The position numbers were made by a program, and so were the translations under genes. A stretch of 64,000 nt of DNA from Streptomyces tsukubensis (GTDB lineage Bacteria > Actinomycetota > Actinomycetes > Streptomycetales > Streptomycetaceae): the NCBI RefSeq assembly GCF_009296025.1, contig NZ_CP045178.1, positions 4,960,001 through 5,024,000 on the forward strand, in the 5' to 3' direction. This document shows, in pieces, positions 1-8,895 of the stretch (position 1 is its first letter; each line of letters starts with the position of its first letter). A model generated the notes under the pieces. It worked only from the letters and a program-made list of their open reading frames with translations. It had not been told where the DNA came from and ran no database searches.

Positions 1-420
1 GACGCGCGCCCGGTCCGCCGCGCGCCGTGTCGCGACGGCCACGCGCACGCCGGCGTGATCCTCTCCGGGGGCCCGCATCGTGCCTGACAGGGCGATGAGG
101 CAGCCGGACGGGTGGGACGAGTCGGCCTGCATGTCGATCGAGCGGTGCAGCAGGCCGGACACGGCCCCTCGTGGGCTGATCGTTTCGTCGTCGATGACGT
201 CGACGGCGCCACCGGGCCCCTTCGAGTAATGCGCGACGACCTGCTTGAACAGCCCCTCTTTTGAGCCGAAGGCGCCGTACAGGCTCGCGGAGGACAGCCC
301 GGTGGCGCATCGCAGCTGTGCCAGCGAGGTCGCTTCGTAACCCTGCTCCCAGAAGAGCAGCATCGCGGCCTCAAGTACGGCCTCCATATCGAAGGCGCGG
401 GGACGGCCGGCCGGCGGCAT
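1..420 (-). CDS. TetR family transcriptional regulator (3' end outside window)
   Basis: The N-terminal 140 codons are present, and the gene runs off the left edge. Translation gives a TetR helix-turn-helix: residues about 10-50 read AVLEAAMLLFWEQGYEATSL, followed by LSSASLYGAFGSKEGLFKQV, the classic recognition-helix signature. The ATG at 420 is preceded by AGGAGG with 5-nt spacing. The gene diverges from an MFS efflux gene at 624, the usual arrangement of a TetR repressor and its pump, so local repression of the pump is inferred. The C-terminal ligand domain is only partly visible. The ligand cannot be deduced. Confidence 0.85.
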   Translation of the reverse strand, partial: MPPAGRPRAFDMEAVLEAAMLLFWEQGYEATSLAQLRCATGLSSASLYGAFGSKEGLFKQVVAHYSKGPGGAVDVIDDETISPRGAVSGLLHRSIDMQADSSHPSGCLIALSGTMRAPGEDHAGVRVAVATRRAADRARV

Positions 421-587
421 GTGGACCTCCTGTGACACGGGGCGAGCGTTTCGGCGTGCGGGGAACTCCCCCGCACCCCCCCCATATTGGACCAACCGCT
501 CCACAAGGCGCCATGTGTCGAAGTGCCCGAGTGTCCGGCAGGGCGCAGTGACCCTGATCACTTAAGTACCGATCGATCCAAAATTGC

Positions 588-617
588 TTGACCAGCGCGT
601 CCGGCCAGGGCGAGTAT
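588..617 (+). promoter_or_regulatory. Candidate promoter of MFS gene, leaderless
   Basis: TTGACC (588-593) is followed 18 nt later by GAGTAT (612-617), and the ATG lies 6 nt beyond. The transcript would therefore start at or next to the start codon. A GATCGATC palindrome at 571-578 just upstream is a possible site for the divergent TetR. Inferred from spacing only. Confidence 0.4.
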
Positions 618-623
618 TTCGGC

Positions 624-1985
624 ATGAACGATCCAGAATCCAGGAAGGGCGGGATCGGCGTCCGCTCCCCGCTGAGCCGCGCGATGGTGCTGTTGCTCGC
701 GGTGGTGTGCGGCGCGGCGGTCGCGAACATCTACTACGCGCAGCCGCTGCTGCCCGTCATCTCCAAGGCACTGGGGGTCTCCGAAGGGGCCGGAGGTCTG
801 ATCGTCACCTCCTCACAGGTCGGCTACGCGCTCTCGCTGGCCCTGCTGGTGCCCCTGGGGGACGTACTGGAGCGGCGCCGACTGGTGAGCGGCCTGCTCG
901 CCCTGAGCGCCGTCGCGCTCCTCGGTGCGGCGGCCTCCCCCTCGCTGGGTGCGTTGTACGCCTCGGTCGCGCTGGTCGGAGTGACCTCCGCCGTGGCGCA
1001 GATAGTGGTGCCGATGGCCGCCTCCCTGGCCGCCGACCACGAACGCGGCGCGGTGGTGGGCACCGTCATGAGCGGCCTGCTCATCGGCATCATGCTCGCG
1101 CGGACGGTCGCGGGGATGCTGGCCCAATTCGGGAACTGGCGGCTGGTGTACGTCTTCGCCGCGGGCGTCATGGTGGTGCTGGCGATCGTCCTGCGCCGGG
1201 TTCTGCCGCTCGTACGGCCGGCCGCGAAGACGCCCTACCCCCAGTTGCTGCGCTCGGTGGCGACGCTGGTGCGCACCGAGTCGCTGCTGCGCAGGCGCAT
1301 GGCTCTGGCCGCCGTCGGCATGGGTGCCTTCACGGTTCTGTGGACCGCCTCGTCGTTCCTGCTGGCGGGCCCCGTCTACGGGTACGGTCCCGCGATCATC
1401 GGCCTGTTCGGTCTGGTCGGGGTCGTCGGCGCCGCCGCCGCGACGGTGGCCGGCCGGCTGGCGGACCGCGGTCGCGCCCGCCAGGTGACGACCGGCGGGC
1501 TGATCCTGCTGACGGCCAGCTGGGGCGTACTCGTCCTCGCGGGCCGGGGAGGCCCGCTCGGACTGGGCGCGCTGATGGTCGGCATCGTGGCGCTCAACAT
1601 GGCACAGCAGGCACTGCTGATCAGTCACCAGAGCGTCCTGTACCGGCGCGTGCCGCACGCGCGCAGCCGGGTCACGACGGCGCTCATGGTCTCCGCCTTC
1701 GCGGGCAGTACGGTCACGTCCGCGCTGACGGCCGCGCTCTATCCGGTCGTGGGCTGGGCCGGGGTCTCCGCGCTGGGAGCGGCGATCGCGCTGATCGGCC
1801 TCGCGATCTGGTCCCTGGAACTGTTCCGCCCGAGCCCCGCAGAACCGGTCGCCGACCCGTCGGCCGGGGTGGCCGACGGGGCTGACGTGGACGTCCACGC
1901 GGCCGGCCCCTCCGGCGCACACCCGGACGACACGCACCCCCGCCCCCACACCCCGGAGATTCCCCAGGAGACCTCTCATGCCTGA
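624..1985 (+). CDS. MFS transporter (drug/metabolite efflux type)
   Basis: A 453-aa, mostly hydrophobic protein with about 12 membrane segments. It has the MFS motif-A-like loop GDVLERRRLV after TM2 and a second-half loop GRLADRGRAR. The region VCGAAVANIYYAQPLLPVI near the N-terminus is typical of the DHA1/NepI-YdhP-like group. The ATG at 624 is preferred over an in-frame TTG at 588 because a promoter overlaps 588-617. The C-terminus ends in a His/Pro-rich tail. The stop overlaps the next gene by 8 bp, so the two are probably co-transcribed and translationally coupled. Substrate unknown. The divergent TetR gene suggests inducible efflux. Confidence 0.88.
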   Translation: MNDPESRKGGIGVRSPLSRAMVLLLAVVCGAAVANIYYAQPLLPVISKALGVSEGAGGLIVTSSQVGYALSLALLVPLGDVLERRRLVSGLLALSAVALLGAAASPSLGALYASVALVGVTSAVAQIVVPMAASLAADHERGAVVGTVMSGLLIGIMLARTVAGMLAQFGNWRLVYVFAAGVMVVLAIVLRRVLPLVRPAAKTPYPQLLRSVATLVRTESLLRRRMALAAVGMGAFTVLWTASSFLLAGPVYGYGPAIIGLFGLVGVVGAAAATVAGRLADRGRARQVTTGGLILLTASWGVLVLAGRGGPLGLGALMVGIVALNMAQQALLISHQSVLYRRVPHARSRVTTALMVSAFAGSTVTSALTAALYPVVGWAGVSALGAAIALIGLAIWSLELFRPSPAEPVADPSAGVADGADVDVHAAGPSGAHPDDTHPRPHTPEIPQETSHA

Positions 1986-2943
1986 GATCCGCCGAGTGGC
2001 GATCCTGGACGACTACCAGCACACGGCGGACCGGTACGCCGACTGGGAATCCCTGCCGGAAGGCTCCCGACTCACCTGGTTCCACAAGCACTTGGGCGAC
2101 CACGAGGAGGTGATCGCCGCGCTGGAGCCGTTCGACGTGGTCGTGGCCATGCGCGAACGCACCCCCTTTCCCGCCGAGGTGCTCGACAGGCTGCCGAACC
2201 TGCGCCTGCTGGTGACCACGGGCCCCGCCAACGCGGCCATCGACACGGCCGCGGCGGCGCGGCGCGGAATCGTCGTGTCGGGCACTCGCGGAGCGGGACT
2301 GACCTCGACGGCCGAGCTGACCTGGGGGCTCCTGCACGCCCTGACCCGCTCGCTCCCCGCAGAGGAGCGCGGGCTGCGCGAGGGCGGCTGGCAGCGGACC
2401 GTCGGCCGTGACCTGTACGGCGCCCGCCTGGGCGTGATCGGCCTTGGCGGCGTGGGCGGTCGCGTGGCCCGGGTCGGGGTCGCCTTCGGCATGGACGTCG
2501 TCGCGTGGAGCGCCCACCTCGATCCCGACCACGCGAGAGCGCTGGGCGTCACACCCGTCACCCAACGGGAACTGCTGACCACCTCGGACGTCGTGACGCT
2601 GCACGTCCGGCTCTCCCCACGCACCGTCGGTCTCATCGGCGCCGAAGAACTCGCCCTCATGCGGCGGGACGCGCTGTTGGTCAACACCTCCCGGGCGCCC
2701 GTCGTCGACGAGCGGGCGCTGCTGGCCGCGCTGCACGCGGGAACGTTGGGCGGCGCCGCCCTGGACGTCCACGTCACCGAGCCGCTGCCCACCGACTCGC
2801 CCTGGTACGGAGCCCCGCGAACGGTCCTCACCCCACACCTCGGCTACGTCACCGCCGACGCCTACGAGGTCTTCTACCGCGACGCACTGGACGACATCCT
2901 CGCCTACGCCGCCGACGAACCGGTCCGCCTCATCACGCCATGA
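1978..2943 (+). CDS. D-2-hydroxyacid dehydrogenase (NAD-binding)
   Basis: 321 aa. The Rossmann dinucleotide motif GLGGVG is at residues 155-160. The catalytic set of the D-isomer-specific 2-hydroxyacid dehydrogenase family is visible: Arg239 in VNTSRAP, and His287 in LTPHLGY preceded by an acidic residue in VTEPLP. The predicted reaction is reversible NAD(P)H-dependent reduction of a 2-keto acid in the cytosol, though the exact substrate cannot be assigned. The start codon lies inside the end of the MFS gene, with a CAGGAG ribosome site about 8 nt upstream. The pairing with an exporter hints at reduction and export of an acid, which is inference only. Confidence 0.88.
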   Translation: MPEIRRVAILDDYQHTADRYADWESLPEGSRLTWFHKHLGDHEEVIAALEPFDVVVAMRERTPFPAEVLDRLPNLRLLVTTGPANAAIDTAAAARRGIVVSGTRGAGLTSTAELTWGLLHALTRSLPAEERGLREGGWQRTVGRDLYGARLGVIGLGGVGGRVARVGVAFGMDVVAWSAHLDPDHARALGVTPVTQRELLTTSDVVTLHVRLSPRTVGLIGAEELALMRRDALLVNTSRAPVVDERALLAALHAGTLGGAALDVHVTEPLPTDSPWYGAPRTVLTPHLGYVTADAYEVFYRDALDDILAYAADEPVRLITP

Positions 2944-3339
<396 letters not shown>

Positions 3340-4251
3340 ATGACCGCGAGCGAGCAGACCGCCACCGCCCACCCGCAGCACGACCCCGCCGACGACTCGG
3401 GGGGCCGCATGCCGCAGCTGTGGACGCGGACCCTGGGTGAACTCACCATCACCTACGTCCCCGACGCCGGCGTCCACATGATCCCCACGCGGGTCTACCC
3501 CGCCTCCGCGGACGAGGACTGGGCGGGTCACGTCCCGCACATCACGGACGCGGGTCATCTGGCGATGGGCTGCGGCGCGCTGCTCGTCGAGCGCGACGGG
3601 AAGCGCCTGCTGCTGGACGCCGGCCACGGCCGCATCTCGGGCGAGGACATCGAACACTTCCAGCACGGCTTCGACCACGTACAGGACCTTCCCGGTCACC
3701 TGCGCGACCTGGGCGTCGACCCGGCCACGCTGGACACGGTCGCCTTCACCCACCTGCACGACGACCACACGGGATGGGCGAGGCCGGACGCCGTGGACGA
3801 CCCGCGCAGCCTGTTCCCCCACGCGCGCTGGCTCGTCGGGGAGGGCGAGTTGGAGGGTCTCGACCCCGCCGCGGGCGCACGGCTGGCCGGGCAGAGCGAA
3901 CGGGCCACGGCCGTCGCGGACGGGACAGAGATCGCCGAGGGGATACGCGGCTGGGCGCTGCCAGGACACACCACAGGGCACACGGCCTGGGTACTCGACA
4001 CCGGTGACGGCCGCCGGGTCGTGGCCTTCGGCGACGCCATGCACTCACCCGTCCAGGTCCAGCACCCCGACTGGGAGGTCGTCCTCGACCACGACCGCGC
4101 CCAGGCGGAGCGGTCACGGCGTGAACTCGTGGAGTTCATGGCCAAGGACGAGGTCTACGGCATCGGTGTGCACTTCGCCGACCAGCAACTCGGCACCGTC
4201 GACGACACCGGCCGCTGGCGCCCGTGGGACGACAACAAGGACAAGCGGTAA
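3340..4251 (+). CDS. MBL-fold metallo-hydrolase
   Basis: 303 aa of the metallo-beta-lactamase fold. The zinc-binding signature HLHDDH is at residues 138-143. Further ligands are likely in the GHTTGHTAW segment near residue 215 and the FGDAMHSPVQ segment near 230. A lactonase, hydrolase or quorum-quenching-like activity is possible, but the family is too broad to name a substrate. Translation starts at ATG 3340 behind AAGGACAGGG. It is followed by a strong hairpin terminator, so it is the last gene of its transcript. A 396-bp repeat block separates it from the dehydrogenase upstream. Confidence 0.85.
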   Translation: MTASEQTATAHPQHDPADDSGGRMPQLWTRTLGELTITYVPDAGVHMIPTRVYPASADEDWAGHVPHITDAGHLAMGCGALLVERDGKRLLLDAGHGRISGEDIEHFQHGFDHVQDLPGHLRDLGVDPATLDTVAFTHLHDDHTGWARPDAVDDPRSLFPHARWLVGEGELEGLDPAAGARLAGQSERATAVADGTEIAEGIRGWALPGHTTGHTAWVLDTGDGRRVVAFGDAMHSPVQVQHPDWEVVLDHDRAQAERSRRELVEFMAKDEVYGIGVHFADQQLGTVDDTGRWRPWDDNKDKR

Positions 4252-4283
4252 GGCTCCGCGCGCATCGCGCGCAGACGCCGATG

Positions 4284-4321
4284 AAGAGGGCGTGACCGGA
4301 TTGACCCGGTCACGCCCTCTT
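4284..4321 (+). terminator. Rho-independent-type terminator
   Basis: A perfect 16-bp stem (4284-4299 with 4306-4321) around a 6-nt loop lies 32 bp after the hydrolase stop. There is no U-run, which is common in streptomycetes. Confidence 0.85.
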
Positions 4322-4406
4322 CGTTCGCCCTGGACCGCCCACCGAAAGGCAACGGCTGTAAGTCTTTCGTCGCAGCCCCTTGCCGAACCTCACCTAACAG
4401 TCGTAG

Positions 4407-4422
4407 CCTTACATGCGTAAGG
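4407..4422 (+). promoter_or_regulatory. Inverted repeat upstream of quinone oxidoreductase gene
   Basis: CCTTAC-ATGC-GTAAGG is a 6-bp-arm inverted repeat 35 bp before the ATG at 4457. It lies where an operator would block the promoter. The regulator is unknown. Confidence 0.4.
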
Positions 4423-4456
4423 ACACGGCAGGGAACGGGAAACCAAGGAGCACGAC

Positions 4457-5527
4457 ATGAACACCACCGCCGCCGCCACCGCGACTGTCACGGCCACCGT
4501 GACCGCGACCGAGATCGTCCTGCCCGGCAAGGTCGAACCCGAAGGCCTCACGCTGCGCACCCACGAGCTGCCCGCTCCCGGCAAGGGTCAGGTCCTCCTC
4601 CGTATGGAGGCCACCGGAGTCTGCTTCGCCGAACAGCAGATGCGCCGGGGCAAGTACTACGACCAGCCGCCCTTCCCCTTCGTCCCCGGCTACGACCTGG
4701 TCGGCACCGTCACCGCGACCGGCCCCGAGACCGACGCAGCACTGACCGGACGCCGGTTCGCCGCGGTCACCAAGACGGGTGCCTGGGCCAGCCACCTGAT
4801 CGTCGACGCCGCCGACCTGATGCCCGTTCCCGACGGGGTGGACCCGGCCGCCGCGGAAACGGTCATCGTCAACGGCGTCACCGCCTGGCAGATGCTCCAC
4901 CGCACCGCCAAGGTCCGCACCGGCCAGACCATCGTCGTCCTCGGCGCCAACGGAGGCGTCGGCTCCACCCTCGTCCAGCTCGCCCGGCACGCGGGCATCA
5001 CCGTCATCGGCACCGCGTCCCCCCGCCACCACGAGGCCCTGCGAGAGCTGGGCGTGGCCCCCGTCGACTACCGCGACCCCGACCTGTACGCCCGCATCCG
5101 CGAGATCGCTCCGGATGGCGTCGACGCCGTCTTCGACCACGTCGGCGGCCCCGCGATCGAGGAGTCCTGGCAGCTGCTGCGCCGTGGCGGCACCCTCGTC
5201 TCCTACGGCACCGCCGCGTCCAAGGACGAAGAAGGCAACTCCCAGCTTCCCGTCCTGAAGCTCTTCGCCCGCCTCAACGCCTGGAACGCCCTGCCCAACG
5301 GCAGGAGCGCCCACTTTTACAACCTCTGGGCGGGCAAGCGCCGTTGCCAGAAGAGCTGGCAGCAGCGGATGACCGAAGACCTCGCCCAGGTCCTGCGCCT
5401 GGTCGCCGACGGCACGCTCGTCCCGCAGATCGCCGCGAAGTTCGCCCTGCCCGACACGGTCGACGCCCTCCGCCTCGCCGAGTCACGCACCGTCGCGGGC
5501 AAGGTCATCATCGTCCCGGAACTCTGA
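4457..5527 (+). CDS. Zinc-type alcohol dehydrogenase-like / quinone oxidoreductase family protein
   Basis: 356-aa medium-chain dehydrogenase/reductase. The N-terminal GroES-like fold (about residues 20-135) is followed by an NADPH Rossmann domain with the motif LGANGGVGSTLVQLA (about 158-172), typical of zeta-crystallin/QOR-like NADPH:quinone oxidoreductases. No structural-zinc cysteine cluster is visible. The predicted role is reduction of quinones or enones. A strong ribosome site, AAGGAG, lies 7 nt before ATG 4457. Immediately upstream of the gene is an inverted repeat, suggesting single-gene regulation. The first 18 residues are a TATATVTATV-like low-complexity stretch. Confidence 0.85.
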   Translation: MNTTAAATATVTATVTATEIVLPGKVEPEGLTLRTHELPAPGKGQVLLRMEATGVCFAEQQMRRGKYYDQPPFPFVPGYDLVGTVTATGPETDAALTGRRFAAVTKTGAWASHLIVDAADLMPVPDGVDPAAAETVIVNGVTAWQMLHRTAKVRTGQTIVVLGANGGVGSTLVQLARHAGITVIGTASPRHHEALRELGVAPVDYRDPDLYARIREIAPDGVDAVFDHVGGPAIEESWQLLRRGGTLVSYGTAASKDEEGNSQLPVLKLFARLNAWNALPNGRSAHFYNLWAGKRRCQKSWQQRMTEDLAQVLRLVADGTLVPQIAAKFALPDTVDALRLAESRTVAGKVIIVPEL

Positions 5528-5748
5528 CCCCCGCGGCGCCGCGCCTTTCATGTCCCCGCCGCTGCCGCGTACTCGCACGGCTGCCGCGTACGCCTACGCC
5601 TGCCGCGTACGCCCGCAGTGTGCGCCTGCCACGTACGCCCGCCGCGTACGCACACGCACGCACAACCCACTTCGAGTCCGGAACGCTCCGGACATCCCCC
5701 GCCCTGGCCGGCCCTCGCCGGGCCCCACACACTACGGAGACCACCGCC

Positions 5749-6369
5749 ATGTCCCTCGCCGCCACAGCCCCCGCCACCGCCGCGCCCACCCCCTCCGACC
5801 GGGCCGCCTCCGCCCGCGGCGCGACAGGTGACGTCGACAACCTCGCCACCTACATCAGCTTCGGCCTCGCCTACCTCCTGGGCCACGGCTCCGCGGCCCT
5901 CTCCCAGGGCGACACCCCGCTGCTCGACCTCCCCGGCTGGCTGCCCATGACTCTCCTCGGTGCGGGGCTCGCCACCGGCACCGTCGCGGCCACCCGCGCC
6001 GCGCTACGAGCCCAGCGCGCCACCACGGACCCCGACACGGTCCGCACCGGTCAGCTTCTCGGCGCCCTCTGGGTCACCGCCTTCGCCGCCCTGTTCCTCG
6101 CCATCACCGGCCTCAGCAGCACCCTGGACAACCCCGACATCCAGACCCTGCTCTGGCCCACCGGTTCCGGTTTCGTCGTCGGCCTCATCTACATCGCTGA
6201 AGGCGCCACCCGCCGCAACATCCTCCACTACGCCCTCGGCACCTGGCTCGCCCTCACGTCCACGGCGGCCCTCCTGCTCGGCAACCCCGGCTTCTACTGG
6301 ATCCTCACCCTCGCGGGCGGCGGCGCCTACGCCCTCGCCACGGTCCTCGAACGCCGCCGCACCCGCTGA
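5749..6369 (+). CDS. Small integral membrane protein, function unknown
   Basis: 206 aa. After a 25-residue Ala/Pro/Thr-rich start there are about five or six hydrophobic segments, including YISFGLAYLLG, LLGAGLATGTVAATRAAL, LGALWVTAFAALFLAITG, GFVVGLIYIAEG and a C-terminal pair. The ATG at 5749 follows an ACGGAGA ribosome site. An open frame extends far upstream but is arginine/proline-rich and lacks a ribosome site, so the short form is used. I do not recognise a family. It may resemble small ABA4-like or DUF membrane proteins. The 221 bp upstream consist of degenerate GCCGCGTACGC repeats. Confidence 0.7.
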   Translation: MSLAATAPATAAPTPSDRAASARGATGDVDNLATYISFGLAYLLGHGSAALSQGDTPLLDLPGWLPMTLLGAGLATGTVAATRAALRAQRATTDPDTVRTGQLLGALWVTAFAALFLAITGLSSTLDNPDIQTLLWPTGSGFVVGLIYIAEGATRRNILHYALGTWLALTSTAALLLGNPGFYWILTLAGGGAYALATVLERRRTR

Positions 6370-6491
6370 CACCCGCATCGGGATGGCGAGTGCATCGCGT
6401 AGACGAGTACATCGGGATGGCGAGTAGATCGGGGAGACGAGTGCATCGGGGAGACGAGTGCGCCGGGAAGACGGGCAGACGCCCCGAGCGC

Positions 6492-6581
6492 GAGAGCGTC
6501 ATCGAGCCCGAGAGCGTCATCGAGCCCGAGAGCGTCATCGAGCCCGAGAGCGTCATCGAGCCCGAGAGCGTCATCGAGCGC
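6492..6581. repeat. 18-bp tandem repeat, 5 copies
   Basis: Five copies of GAGAGCGTCATCGAGCCC (the last copy has two changes) lie between the membrane protein and the convergent TetR gene. The preceding 6370-6470 also holds degenerate repeats of GTAGACGAGTACATCGGGATGG type. No gene is supported here. Confidence 0.9.
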
Positions 6582-6620
6582 GACAGGGGCAGAGGTGGCA
6601 CGGCAAGCGCAGGACAGTCC

Positions 6621-7214
6621 CTACTCGACTTCGGCTCGGACAGGGTGGCTGACCGCCCAGGCCGCCTCGATCATCCGGAAGATCTCGTCCACCGCGGCCT
6701 CCGGATCGGCCGCTTCACGGGCCAGCGAATGGGCGTCGATCGCGAACCTGGCGATGGTCCTGCAAGCGGTGGTGGTCCGCGGCGGATCGAGATGGGCGGC
6801 GATGGCCGTCGCCAGCGAATCCGCGTGGCGCAGCCGCATCGCTTCCTCGTACTCCCGCAGGGCCGGCGAGGTGTCGATCAGGCGCCAGACGGGGGTCGCG
6901 CTGTCCGACGCGCAGTGCCGCACCATCGCGTGGATTTCGCGGCGGAGCGCGGGAACGATCGGCTCGTCGGGCGCCCGGTCGGTGACCGCCTGTGTGAGCT
7001 GTCGCTCGAACTCTCCGTCGTGCTCGAACACGAGGGCCTCTTTCGAGGCGAAGTGGGAGAAGAGCGTGGTGACGGCCACGTCGGCCTCGGCGGCCACGTC
7101 ACGGATGCCCACCGCGTCGTACCCACGGTCAAGGAAGAGTCGCCGGGCGGTGTCGGCGATCTTCTGGCGGGTCGCGGCCTTCTTGCGCTCACGGCGTCCG
7201 GACGGCTCGGTCAT
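6621..7214 (-). CDS. TetR family transcriptional regulator
   Basis: 197 aa. The N-terminal helix-turn-helix (about residues 14-60) reads TARRLFLDRGYDAVGIRDVA and ADVAVTTLFSHFASKEALVF. The C-terminal helical ligand domain includes ALRREIHAMVRHC. It is transcribed divergently from the oxidoreductase at 7319. The 104-bp intergenic region carries three CTAAC boxes at 17-bp spacing and a CTAAC-G-GTTAG palindrome, a convincing operator for this protein. The ATG at 7214 has no ribosome site, but TAGTGT lies 6 nt upstream, suggesting a leaderless transcript. Confidence 0.9.
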   Translation of the reverse strand: MTEPSGRRERKKAATRQKIADTARRLFLDRGYDAVGIRDVAAEADVAVTTLFSHFASKEALVFEHDGEFERQLTQAVTDRAPDEPIVPALRREIHAMVRHCASDSATPVWRLIDTSPALREYEEAMRLRHADSLATAIAAHLDPPRTTTACRTIARFAIDAHSLAREAADPEAAVDEIFRMIEAAWAVSHPVRAEVE

Positions 7215-7257
7215 GAGCTGACACTACCAAATACAAACGAGTACCAGCTGCAAAAAA

Positions 7258-7302
7258 CTAACGCAACCGTCAAGCTAACAACTCCAAAACGCTAACGGTT
7301 AG
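7258..7302. promoter_or_regulatory. Phased CTAAC boxes and CTAACGGTTAG palindrome (likely TetR operator)
   Basis: CTAAC occurs at 7258, 7275 and 7292, exactly 17 bp apart. The last copy is paired with GTTAG (7298-7302) around a central G. The palindrome sits directly upstream of TACGGT (7306-7311), the likely -10 box of the oxidoreductase gene, so a bound repressor would occlude the promoter. Confidence 0.65.
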
Positions 7303-7318
7303 TGCTACGGTCATTGAC

Positions 7319-8212
7319 ATGAGAAAAGTGATCTTCACCGAGTTCGGTGGTCCGGACGTCCTGCACCTCGTAGACGCCGAGGAGCCCCACGCGGGCCCCG
7401 GCCAAGTACGCATCGCTGTAAGGGCGGCGGGGGTGAACCCCGTCGACTGGCGGATACGAGAAGGCCAGAAGCTCGGCGCCCATCCGATCGAGCTGCCCTC
7501 GGGGGTGGGGCTGGACGCGGCCGGGGTGGTGGACGAGGTCGGCGAGGGGGTCGAAGGGGTCGAGGTCGGCGACCACGTCTTCGGCGAAGGTTCATGCACC
7601 TACGCGGAGTTCACCGTTCTGGGTGCGTGGGCCCGCATGCCCGAGGGGCTGACGTTCGAGGAGGCGGCCGGATATCCGTCCGTGACGGAGACGGCGCTGC
7701 GCGTCATCCGCGAGGTCGGTGTGCGGCCAGGACAGACGCTGCTGGTCAGCGGCGCGGCCGGGGGAGTGGGCTCCGCGGTGCTACAGATCGCCCGCGACCG
7801 GGGCATCACGGTGATCGGCACGGCGGGAGCGGCCAACCAGGACTATGTGCGGGGCCTGGGCGCCATCGCCACGACGTACGGCGAGGGCTGGGCGGAGCGG
7901 GTGCGGCAACTCGGCCACGTCGACGCGGCGCTCGACCTCTCGGGCTCGGGAGTGATCGCTGACCTCGTAGAGCTGACCGGGGACCCGGAAAAGGTGATCA
8001 CCATCGCGGACCTGGACGCACCGAAGCGCGGCGTCCGCTTCTCTGGGGTGGCGGGCAGTGTGCCGGACGCGCTGACGGAGGCGGTCGACCTCATGGCACG
8101 GGGAAAGCTGCACATCCCGGTGGAGAAGTCGTACGCCCTCACGGAGGCGGCGGCGGCGCAGGCCGACAGCCAGTCGGGTCACTCGCGCGGGCGACGGGTG
8201 ATAGTCGTCTGA
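7319..8212 (+). CDS. NADP-dependent oxidoreductase, quinone oxidoreductase-like
   Basis: 297-aa MDR-family enzyme. It has a GroES-like N-terminus (VIFTEFGGPDVLHLV, VNPVDWRIREG) and an NADPH-binding motif, SGAAGGVGSAVLQIA, near residue 145. It is shorter than typical QOR (about 325 aa) and lacks zinc ligands. It probably reduces quinones or reactive carbonyls and is under control of the divergent TetR. ATG 7319 has no ribosome site. The -10-like TACGGT ends 7 nt before it, consistent with a leaderless mRNA. It is related in fold to the protein at 4457 but not a close copy. Confidence 0.87.
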   Translation: MRKVIFTEFGGPDVLHLVDAEEPHAGPGQVRIAVRAAGVNPVDWRIREGQKLGAHPIELPSGVGLDAAGVVDEVGEGVEGVEVGDHVFGEGSCTYAEFTVLGAWARMPEGLTFEEAAGYPSVTETALRVIREVGVRPGQTLLVSGAAGGVGSAVLQIARDRGITVIGTAGAANQDYVRGLGAIATTYGEGWAERVRQLGHVDAALDLSGSGVIADLVELTGDPEKVITIADLDAPKRGVRFSGVAGSVPDALTEAVDLMARGKLHIPVEKSYALTEAAAAQADSQSGHSRGRRVIVV

Positions 8213-8289
8213 GCTGTCTGGGTCGTCCGAGTTGTTTGAGGTGCGGTCGCACGATGACTGACCCCGAAGCGGACCGGGTGCTGACGGGA

Positions 8290-8895
8290 TTACAGCCAGT
8301 GCAGTGTCCCCGCGACCGTGTCGAAGAGTTCCACCATCTGATTGGCGAGCGGATCGATGGGGGTGGAGAAGTCGAGGACCAGCCACTTCTCAGTCATCGG
8401 GATCGGCGCATAGTACGAGAGGGACGTGGTCGGCAGCGTATTGCCGAGCTGACGAGCGGGGTCCGGCTCGCGGTGCTGCCGTGTACGGACGACGCGACCG
8501 GCCGCTGAAAGTTCGACGACGCCCACCTCCTGTCGGCCCGGCAGCAACTCCAAGTGGCGGGAAAGGGCTGCCGGGCCGCTGATGTCCGGCCACTCGCCGG
8601 GGGGCGGGACGCTGATCAGCAAGGAGGAGGAGAGCGGTACGGGGCCTACGACGAGCGTCGAGAGATACAGCTCGGTACCACCTGCCGCGTACGCCTCCCG
8701 GGCCTGCCGCTGCAACTCGCGCGTCAACTCACGCTTCAAATGAGGGGCGTTGTCGATGCCGTGAAACTGCTGTTCGGCGAGGGCCAGGGCGGAGGCATCG
8801 CTTTCTTCCGGTTCCAGCGCGAGCTGGAACCAACCGTCTGGGACGACGATCCGGTAATCGGAGGGTGGGACAGTGAAGTCAGCCGCGGTCTTCAC
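8290..8895 (-). CDS. Hypothetical protein, last gene of T7SS cargo-like cassette
   Basis: 201 aa, soluble, no signal peptide or membrane segment. GTG 8895 is chosen because GGAGGGGG lies about 10 nt upstream; the start lies inside the end of the preceding gene (17-bp overlap). It begins with a PSDYRIVVPDGWFQLAL element and ends with LVLDFSTPIDPLANQMVELFDTVAGTL. The upstream neighbour has the matching pattern (LPGGWFEVTL near its start, SLVVMTATW then a similar terminal helix), so the two look like diverged paralogues. Function unknown. An accessory, chaperone or immunity role for the T7SS-signal protein encoded upstream is inference. Confidence 0.75.
   Translation of the reverse strand: MKTAADFTVPPSDYRIVVPDGWFQLALEPEESDASALALAEQQFHGIDNAPHLKRELTRELQRQAREAYAAGGTELYLSTLVVGPVPLSSSLLISVPPPGEWPDISGPAALSRHLELLPGRQEVGVVELSAAGRVVRTRQHREPDPARQLGNTLPTTSLSYYAPIPMTEKWLVLDFSTPIDPLANQMVELFDTVAGTLHWL

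Noticed and set aside
588..623. TTG 588 as start of the first MFS protein
   Set aside because: The TTG is part of a plausible -35 box; ATG 624 fits family length and a leaderless promoter.
5344..5748. Long N-terminal extension of the membrane protein at 5749
   Set aside because: Arg/Pro-rich, overlaps the oxidoreductase gene in another frame, and a clear ribosome site precedes ATG 5749.
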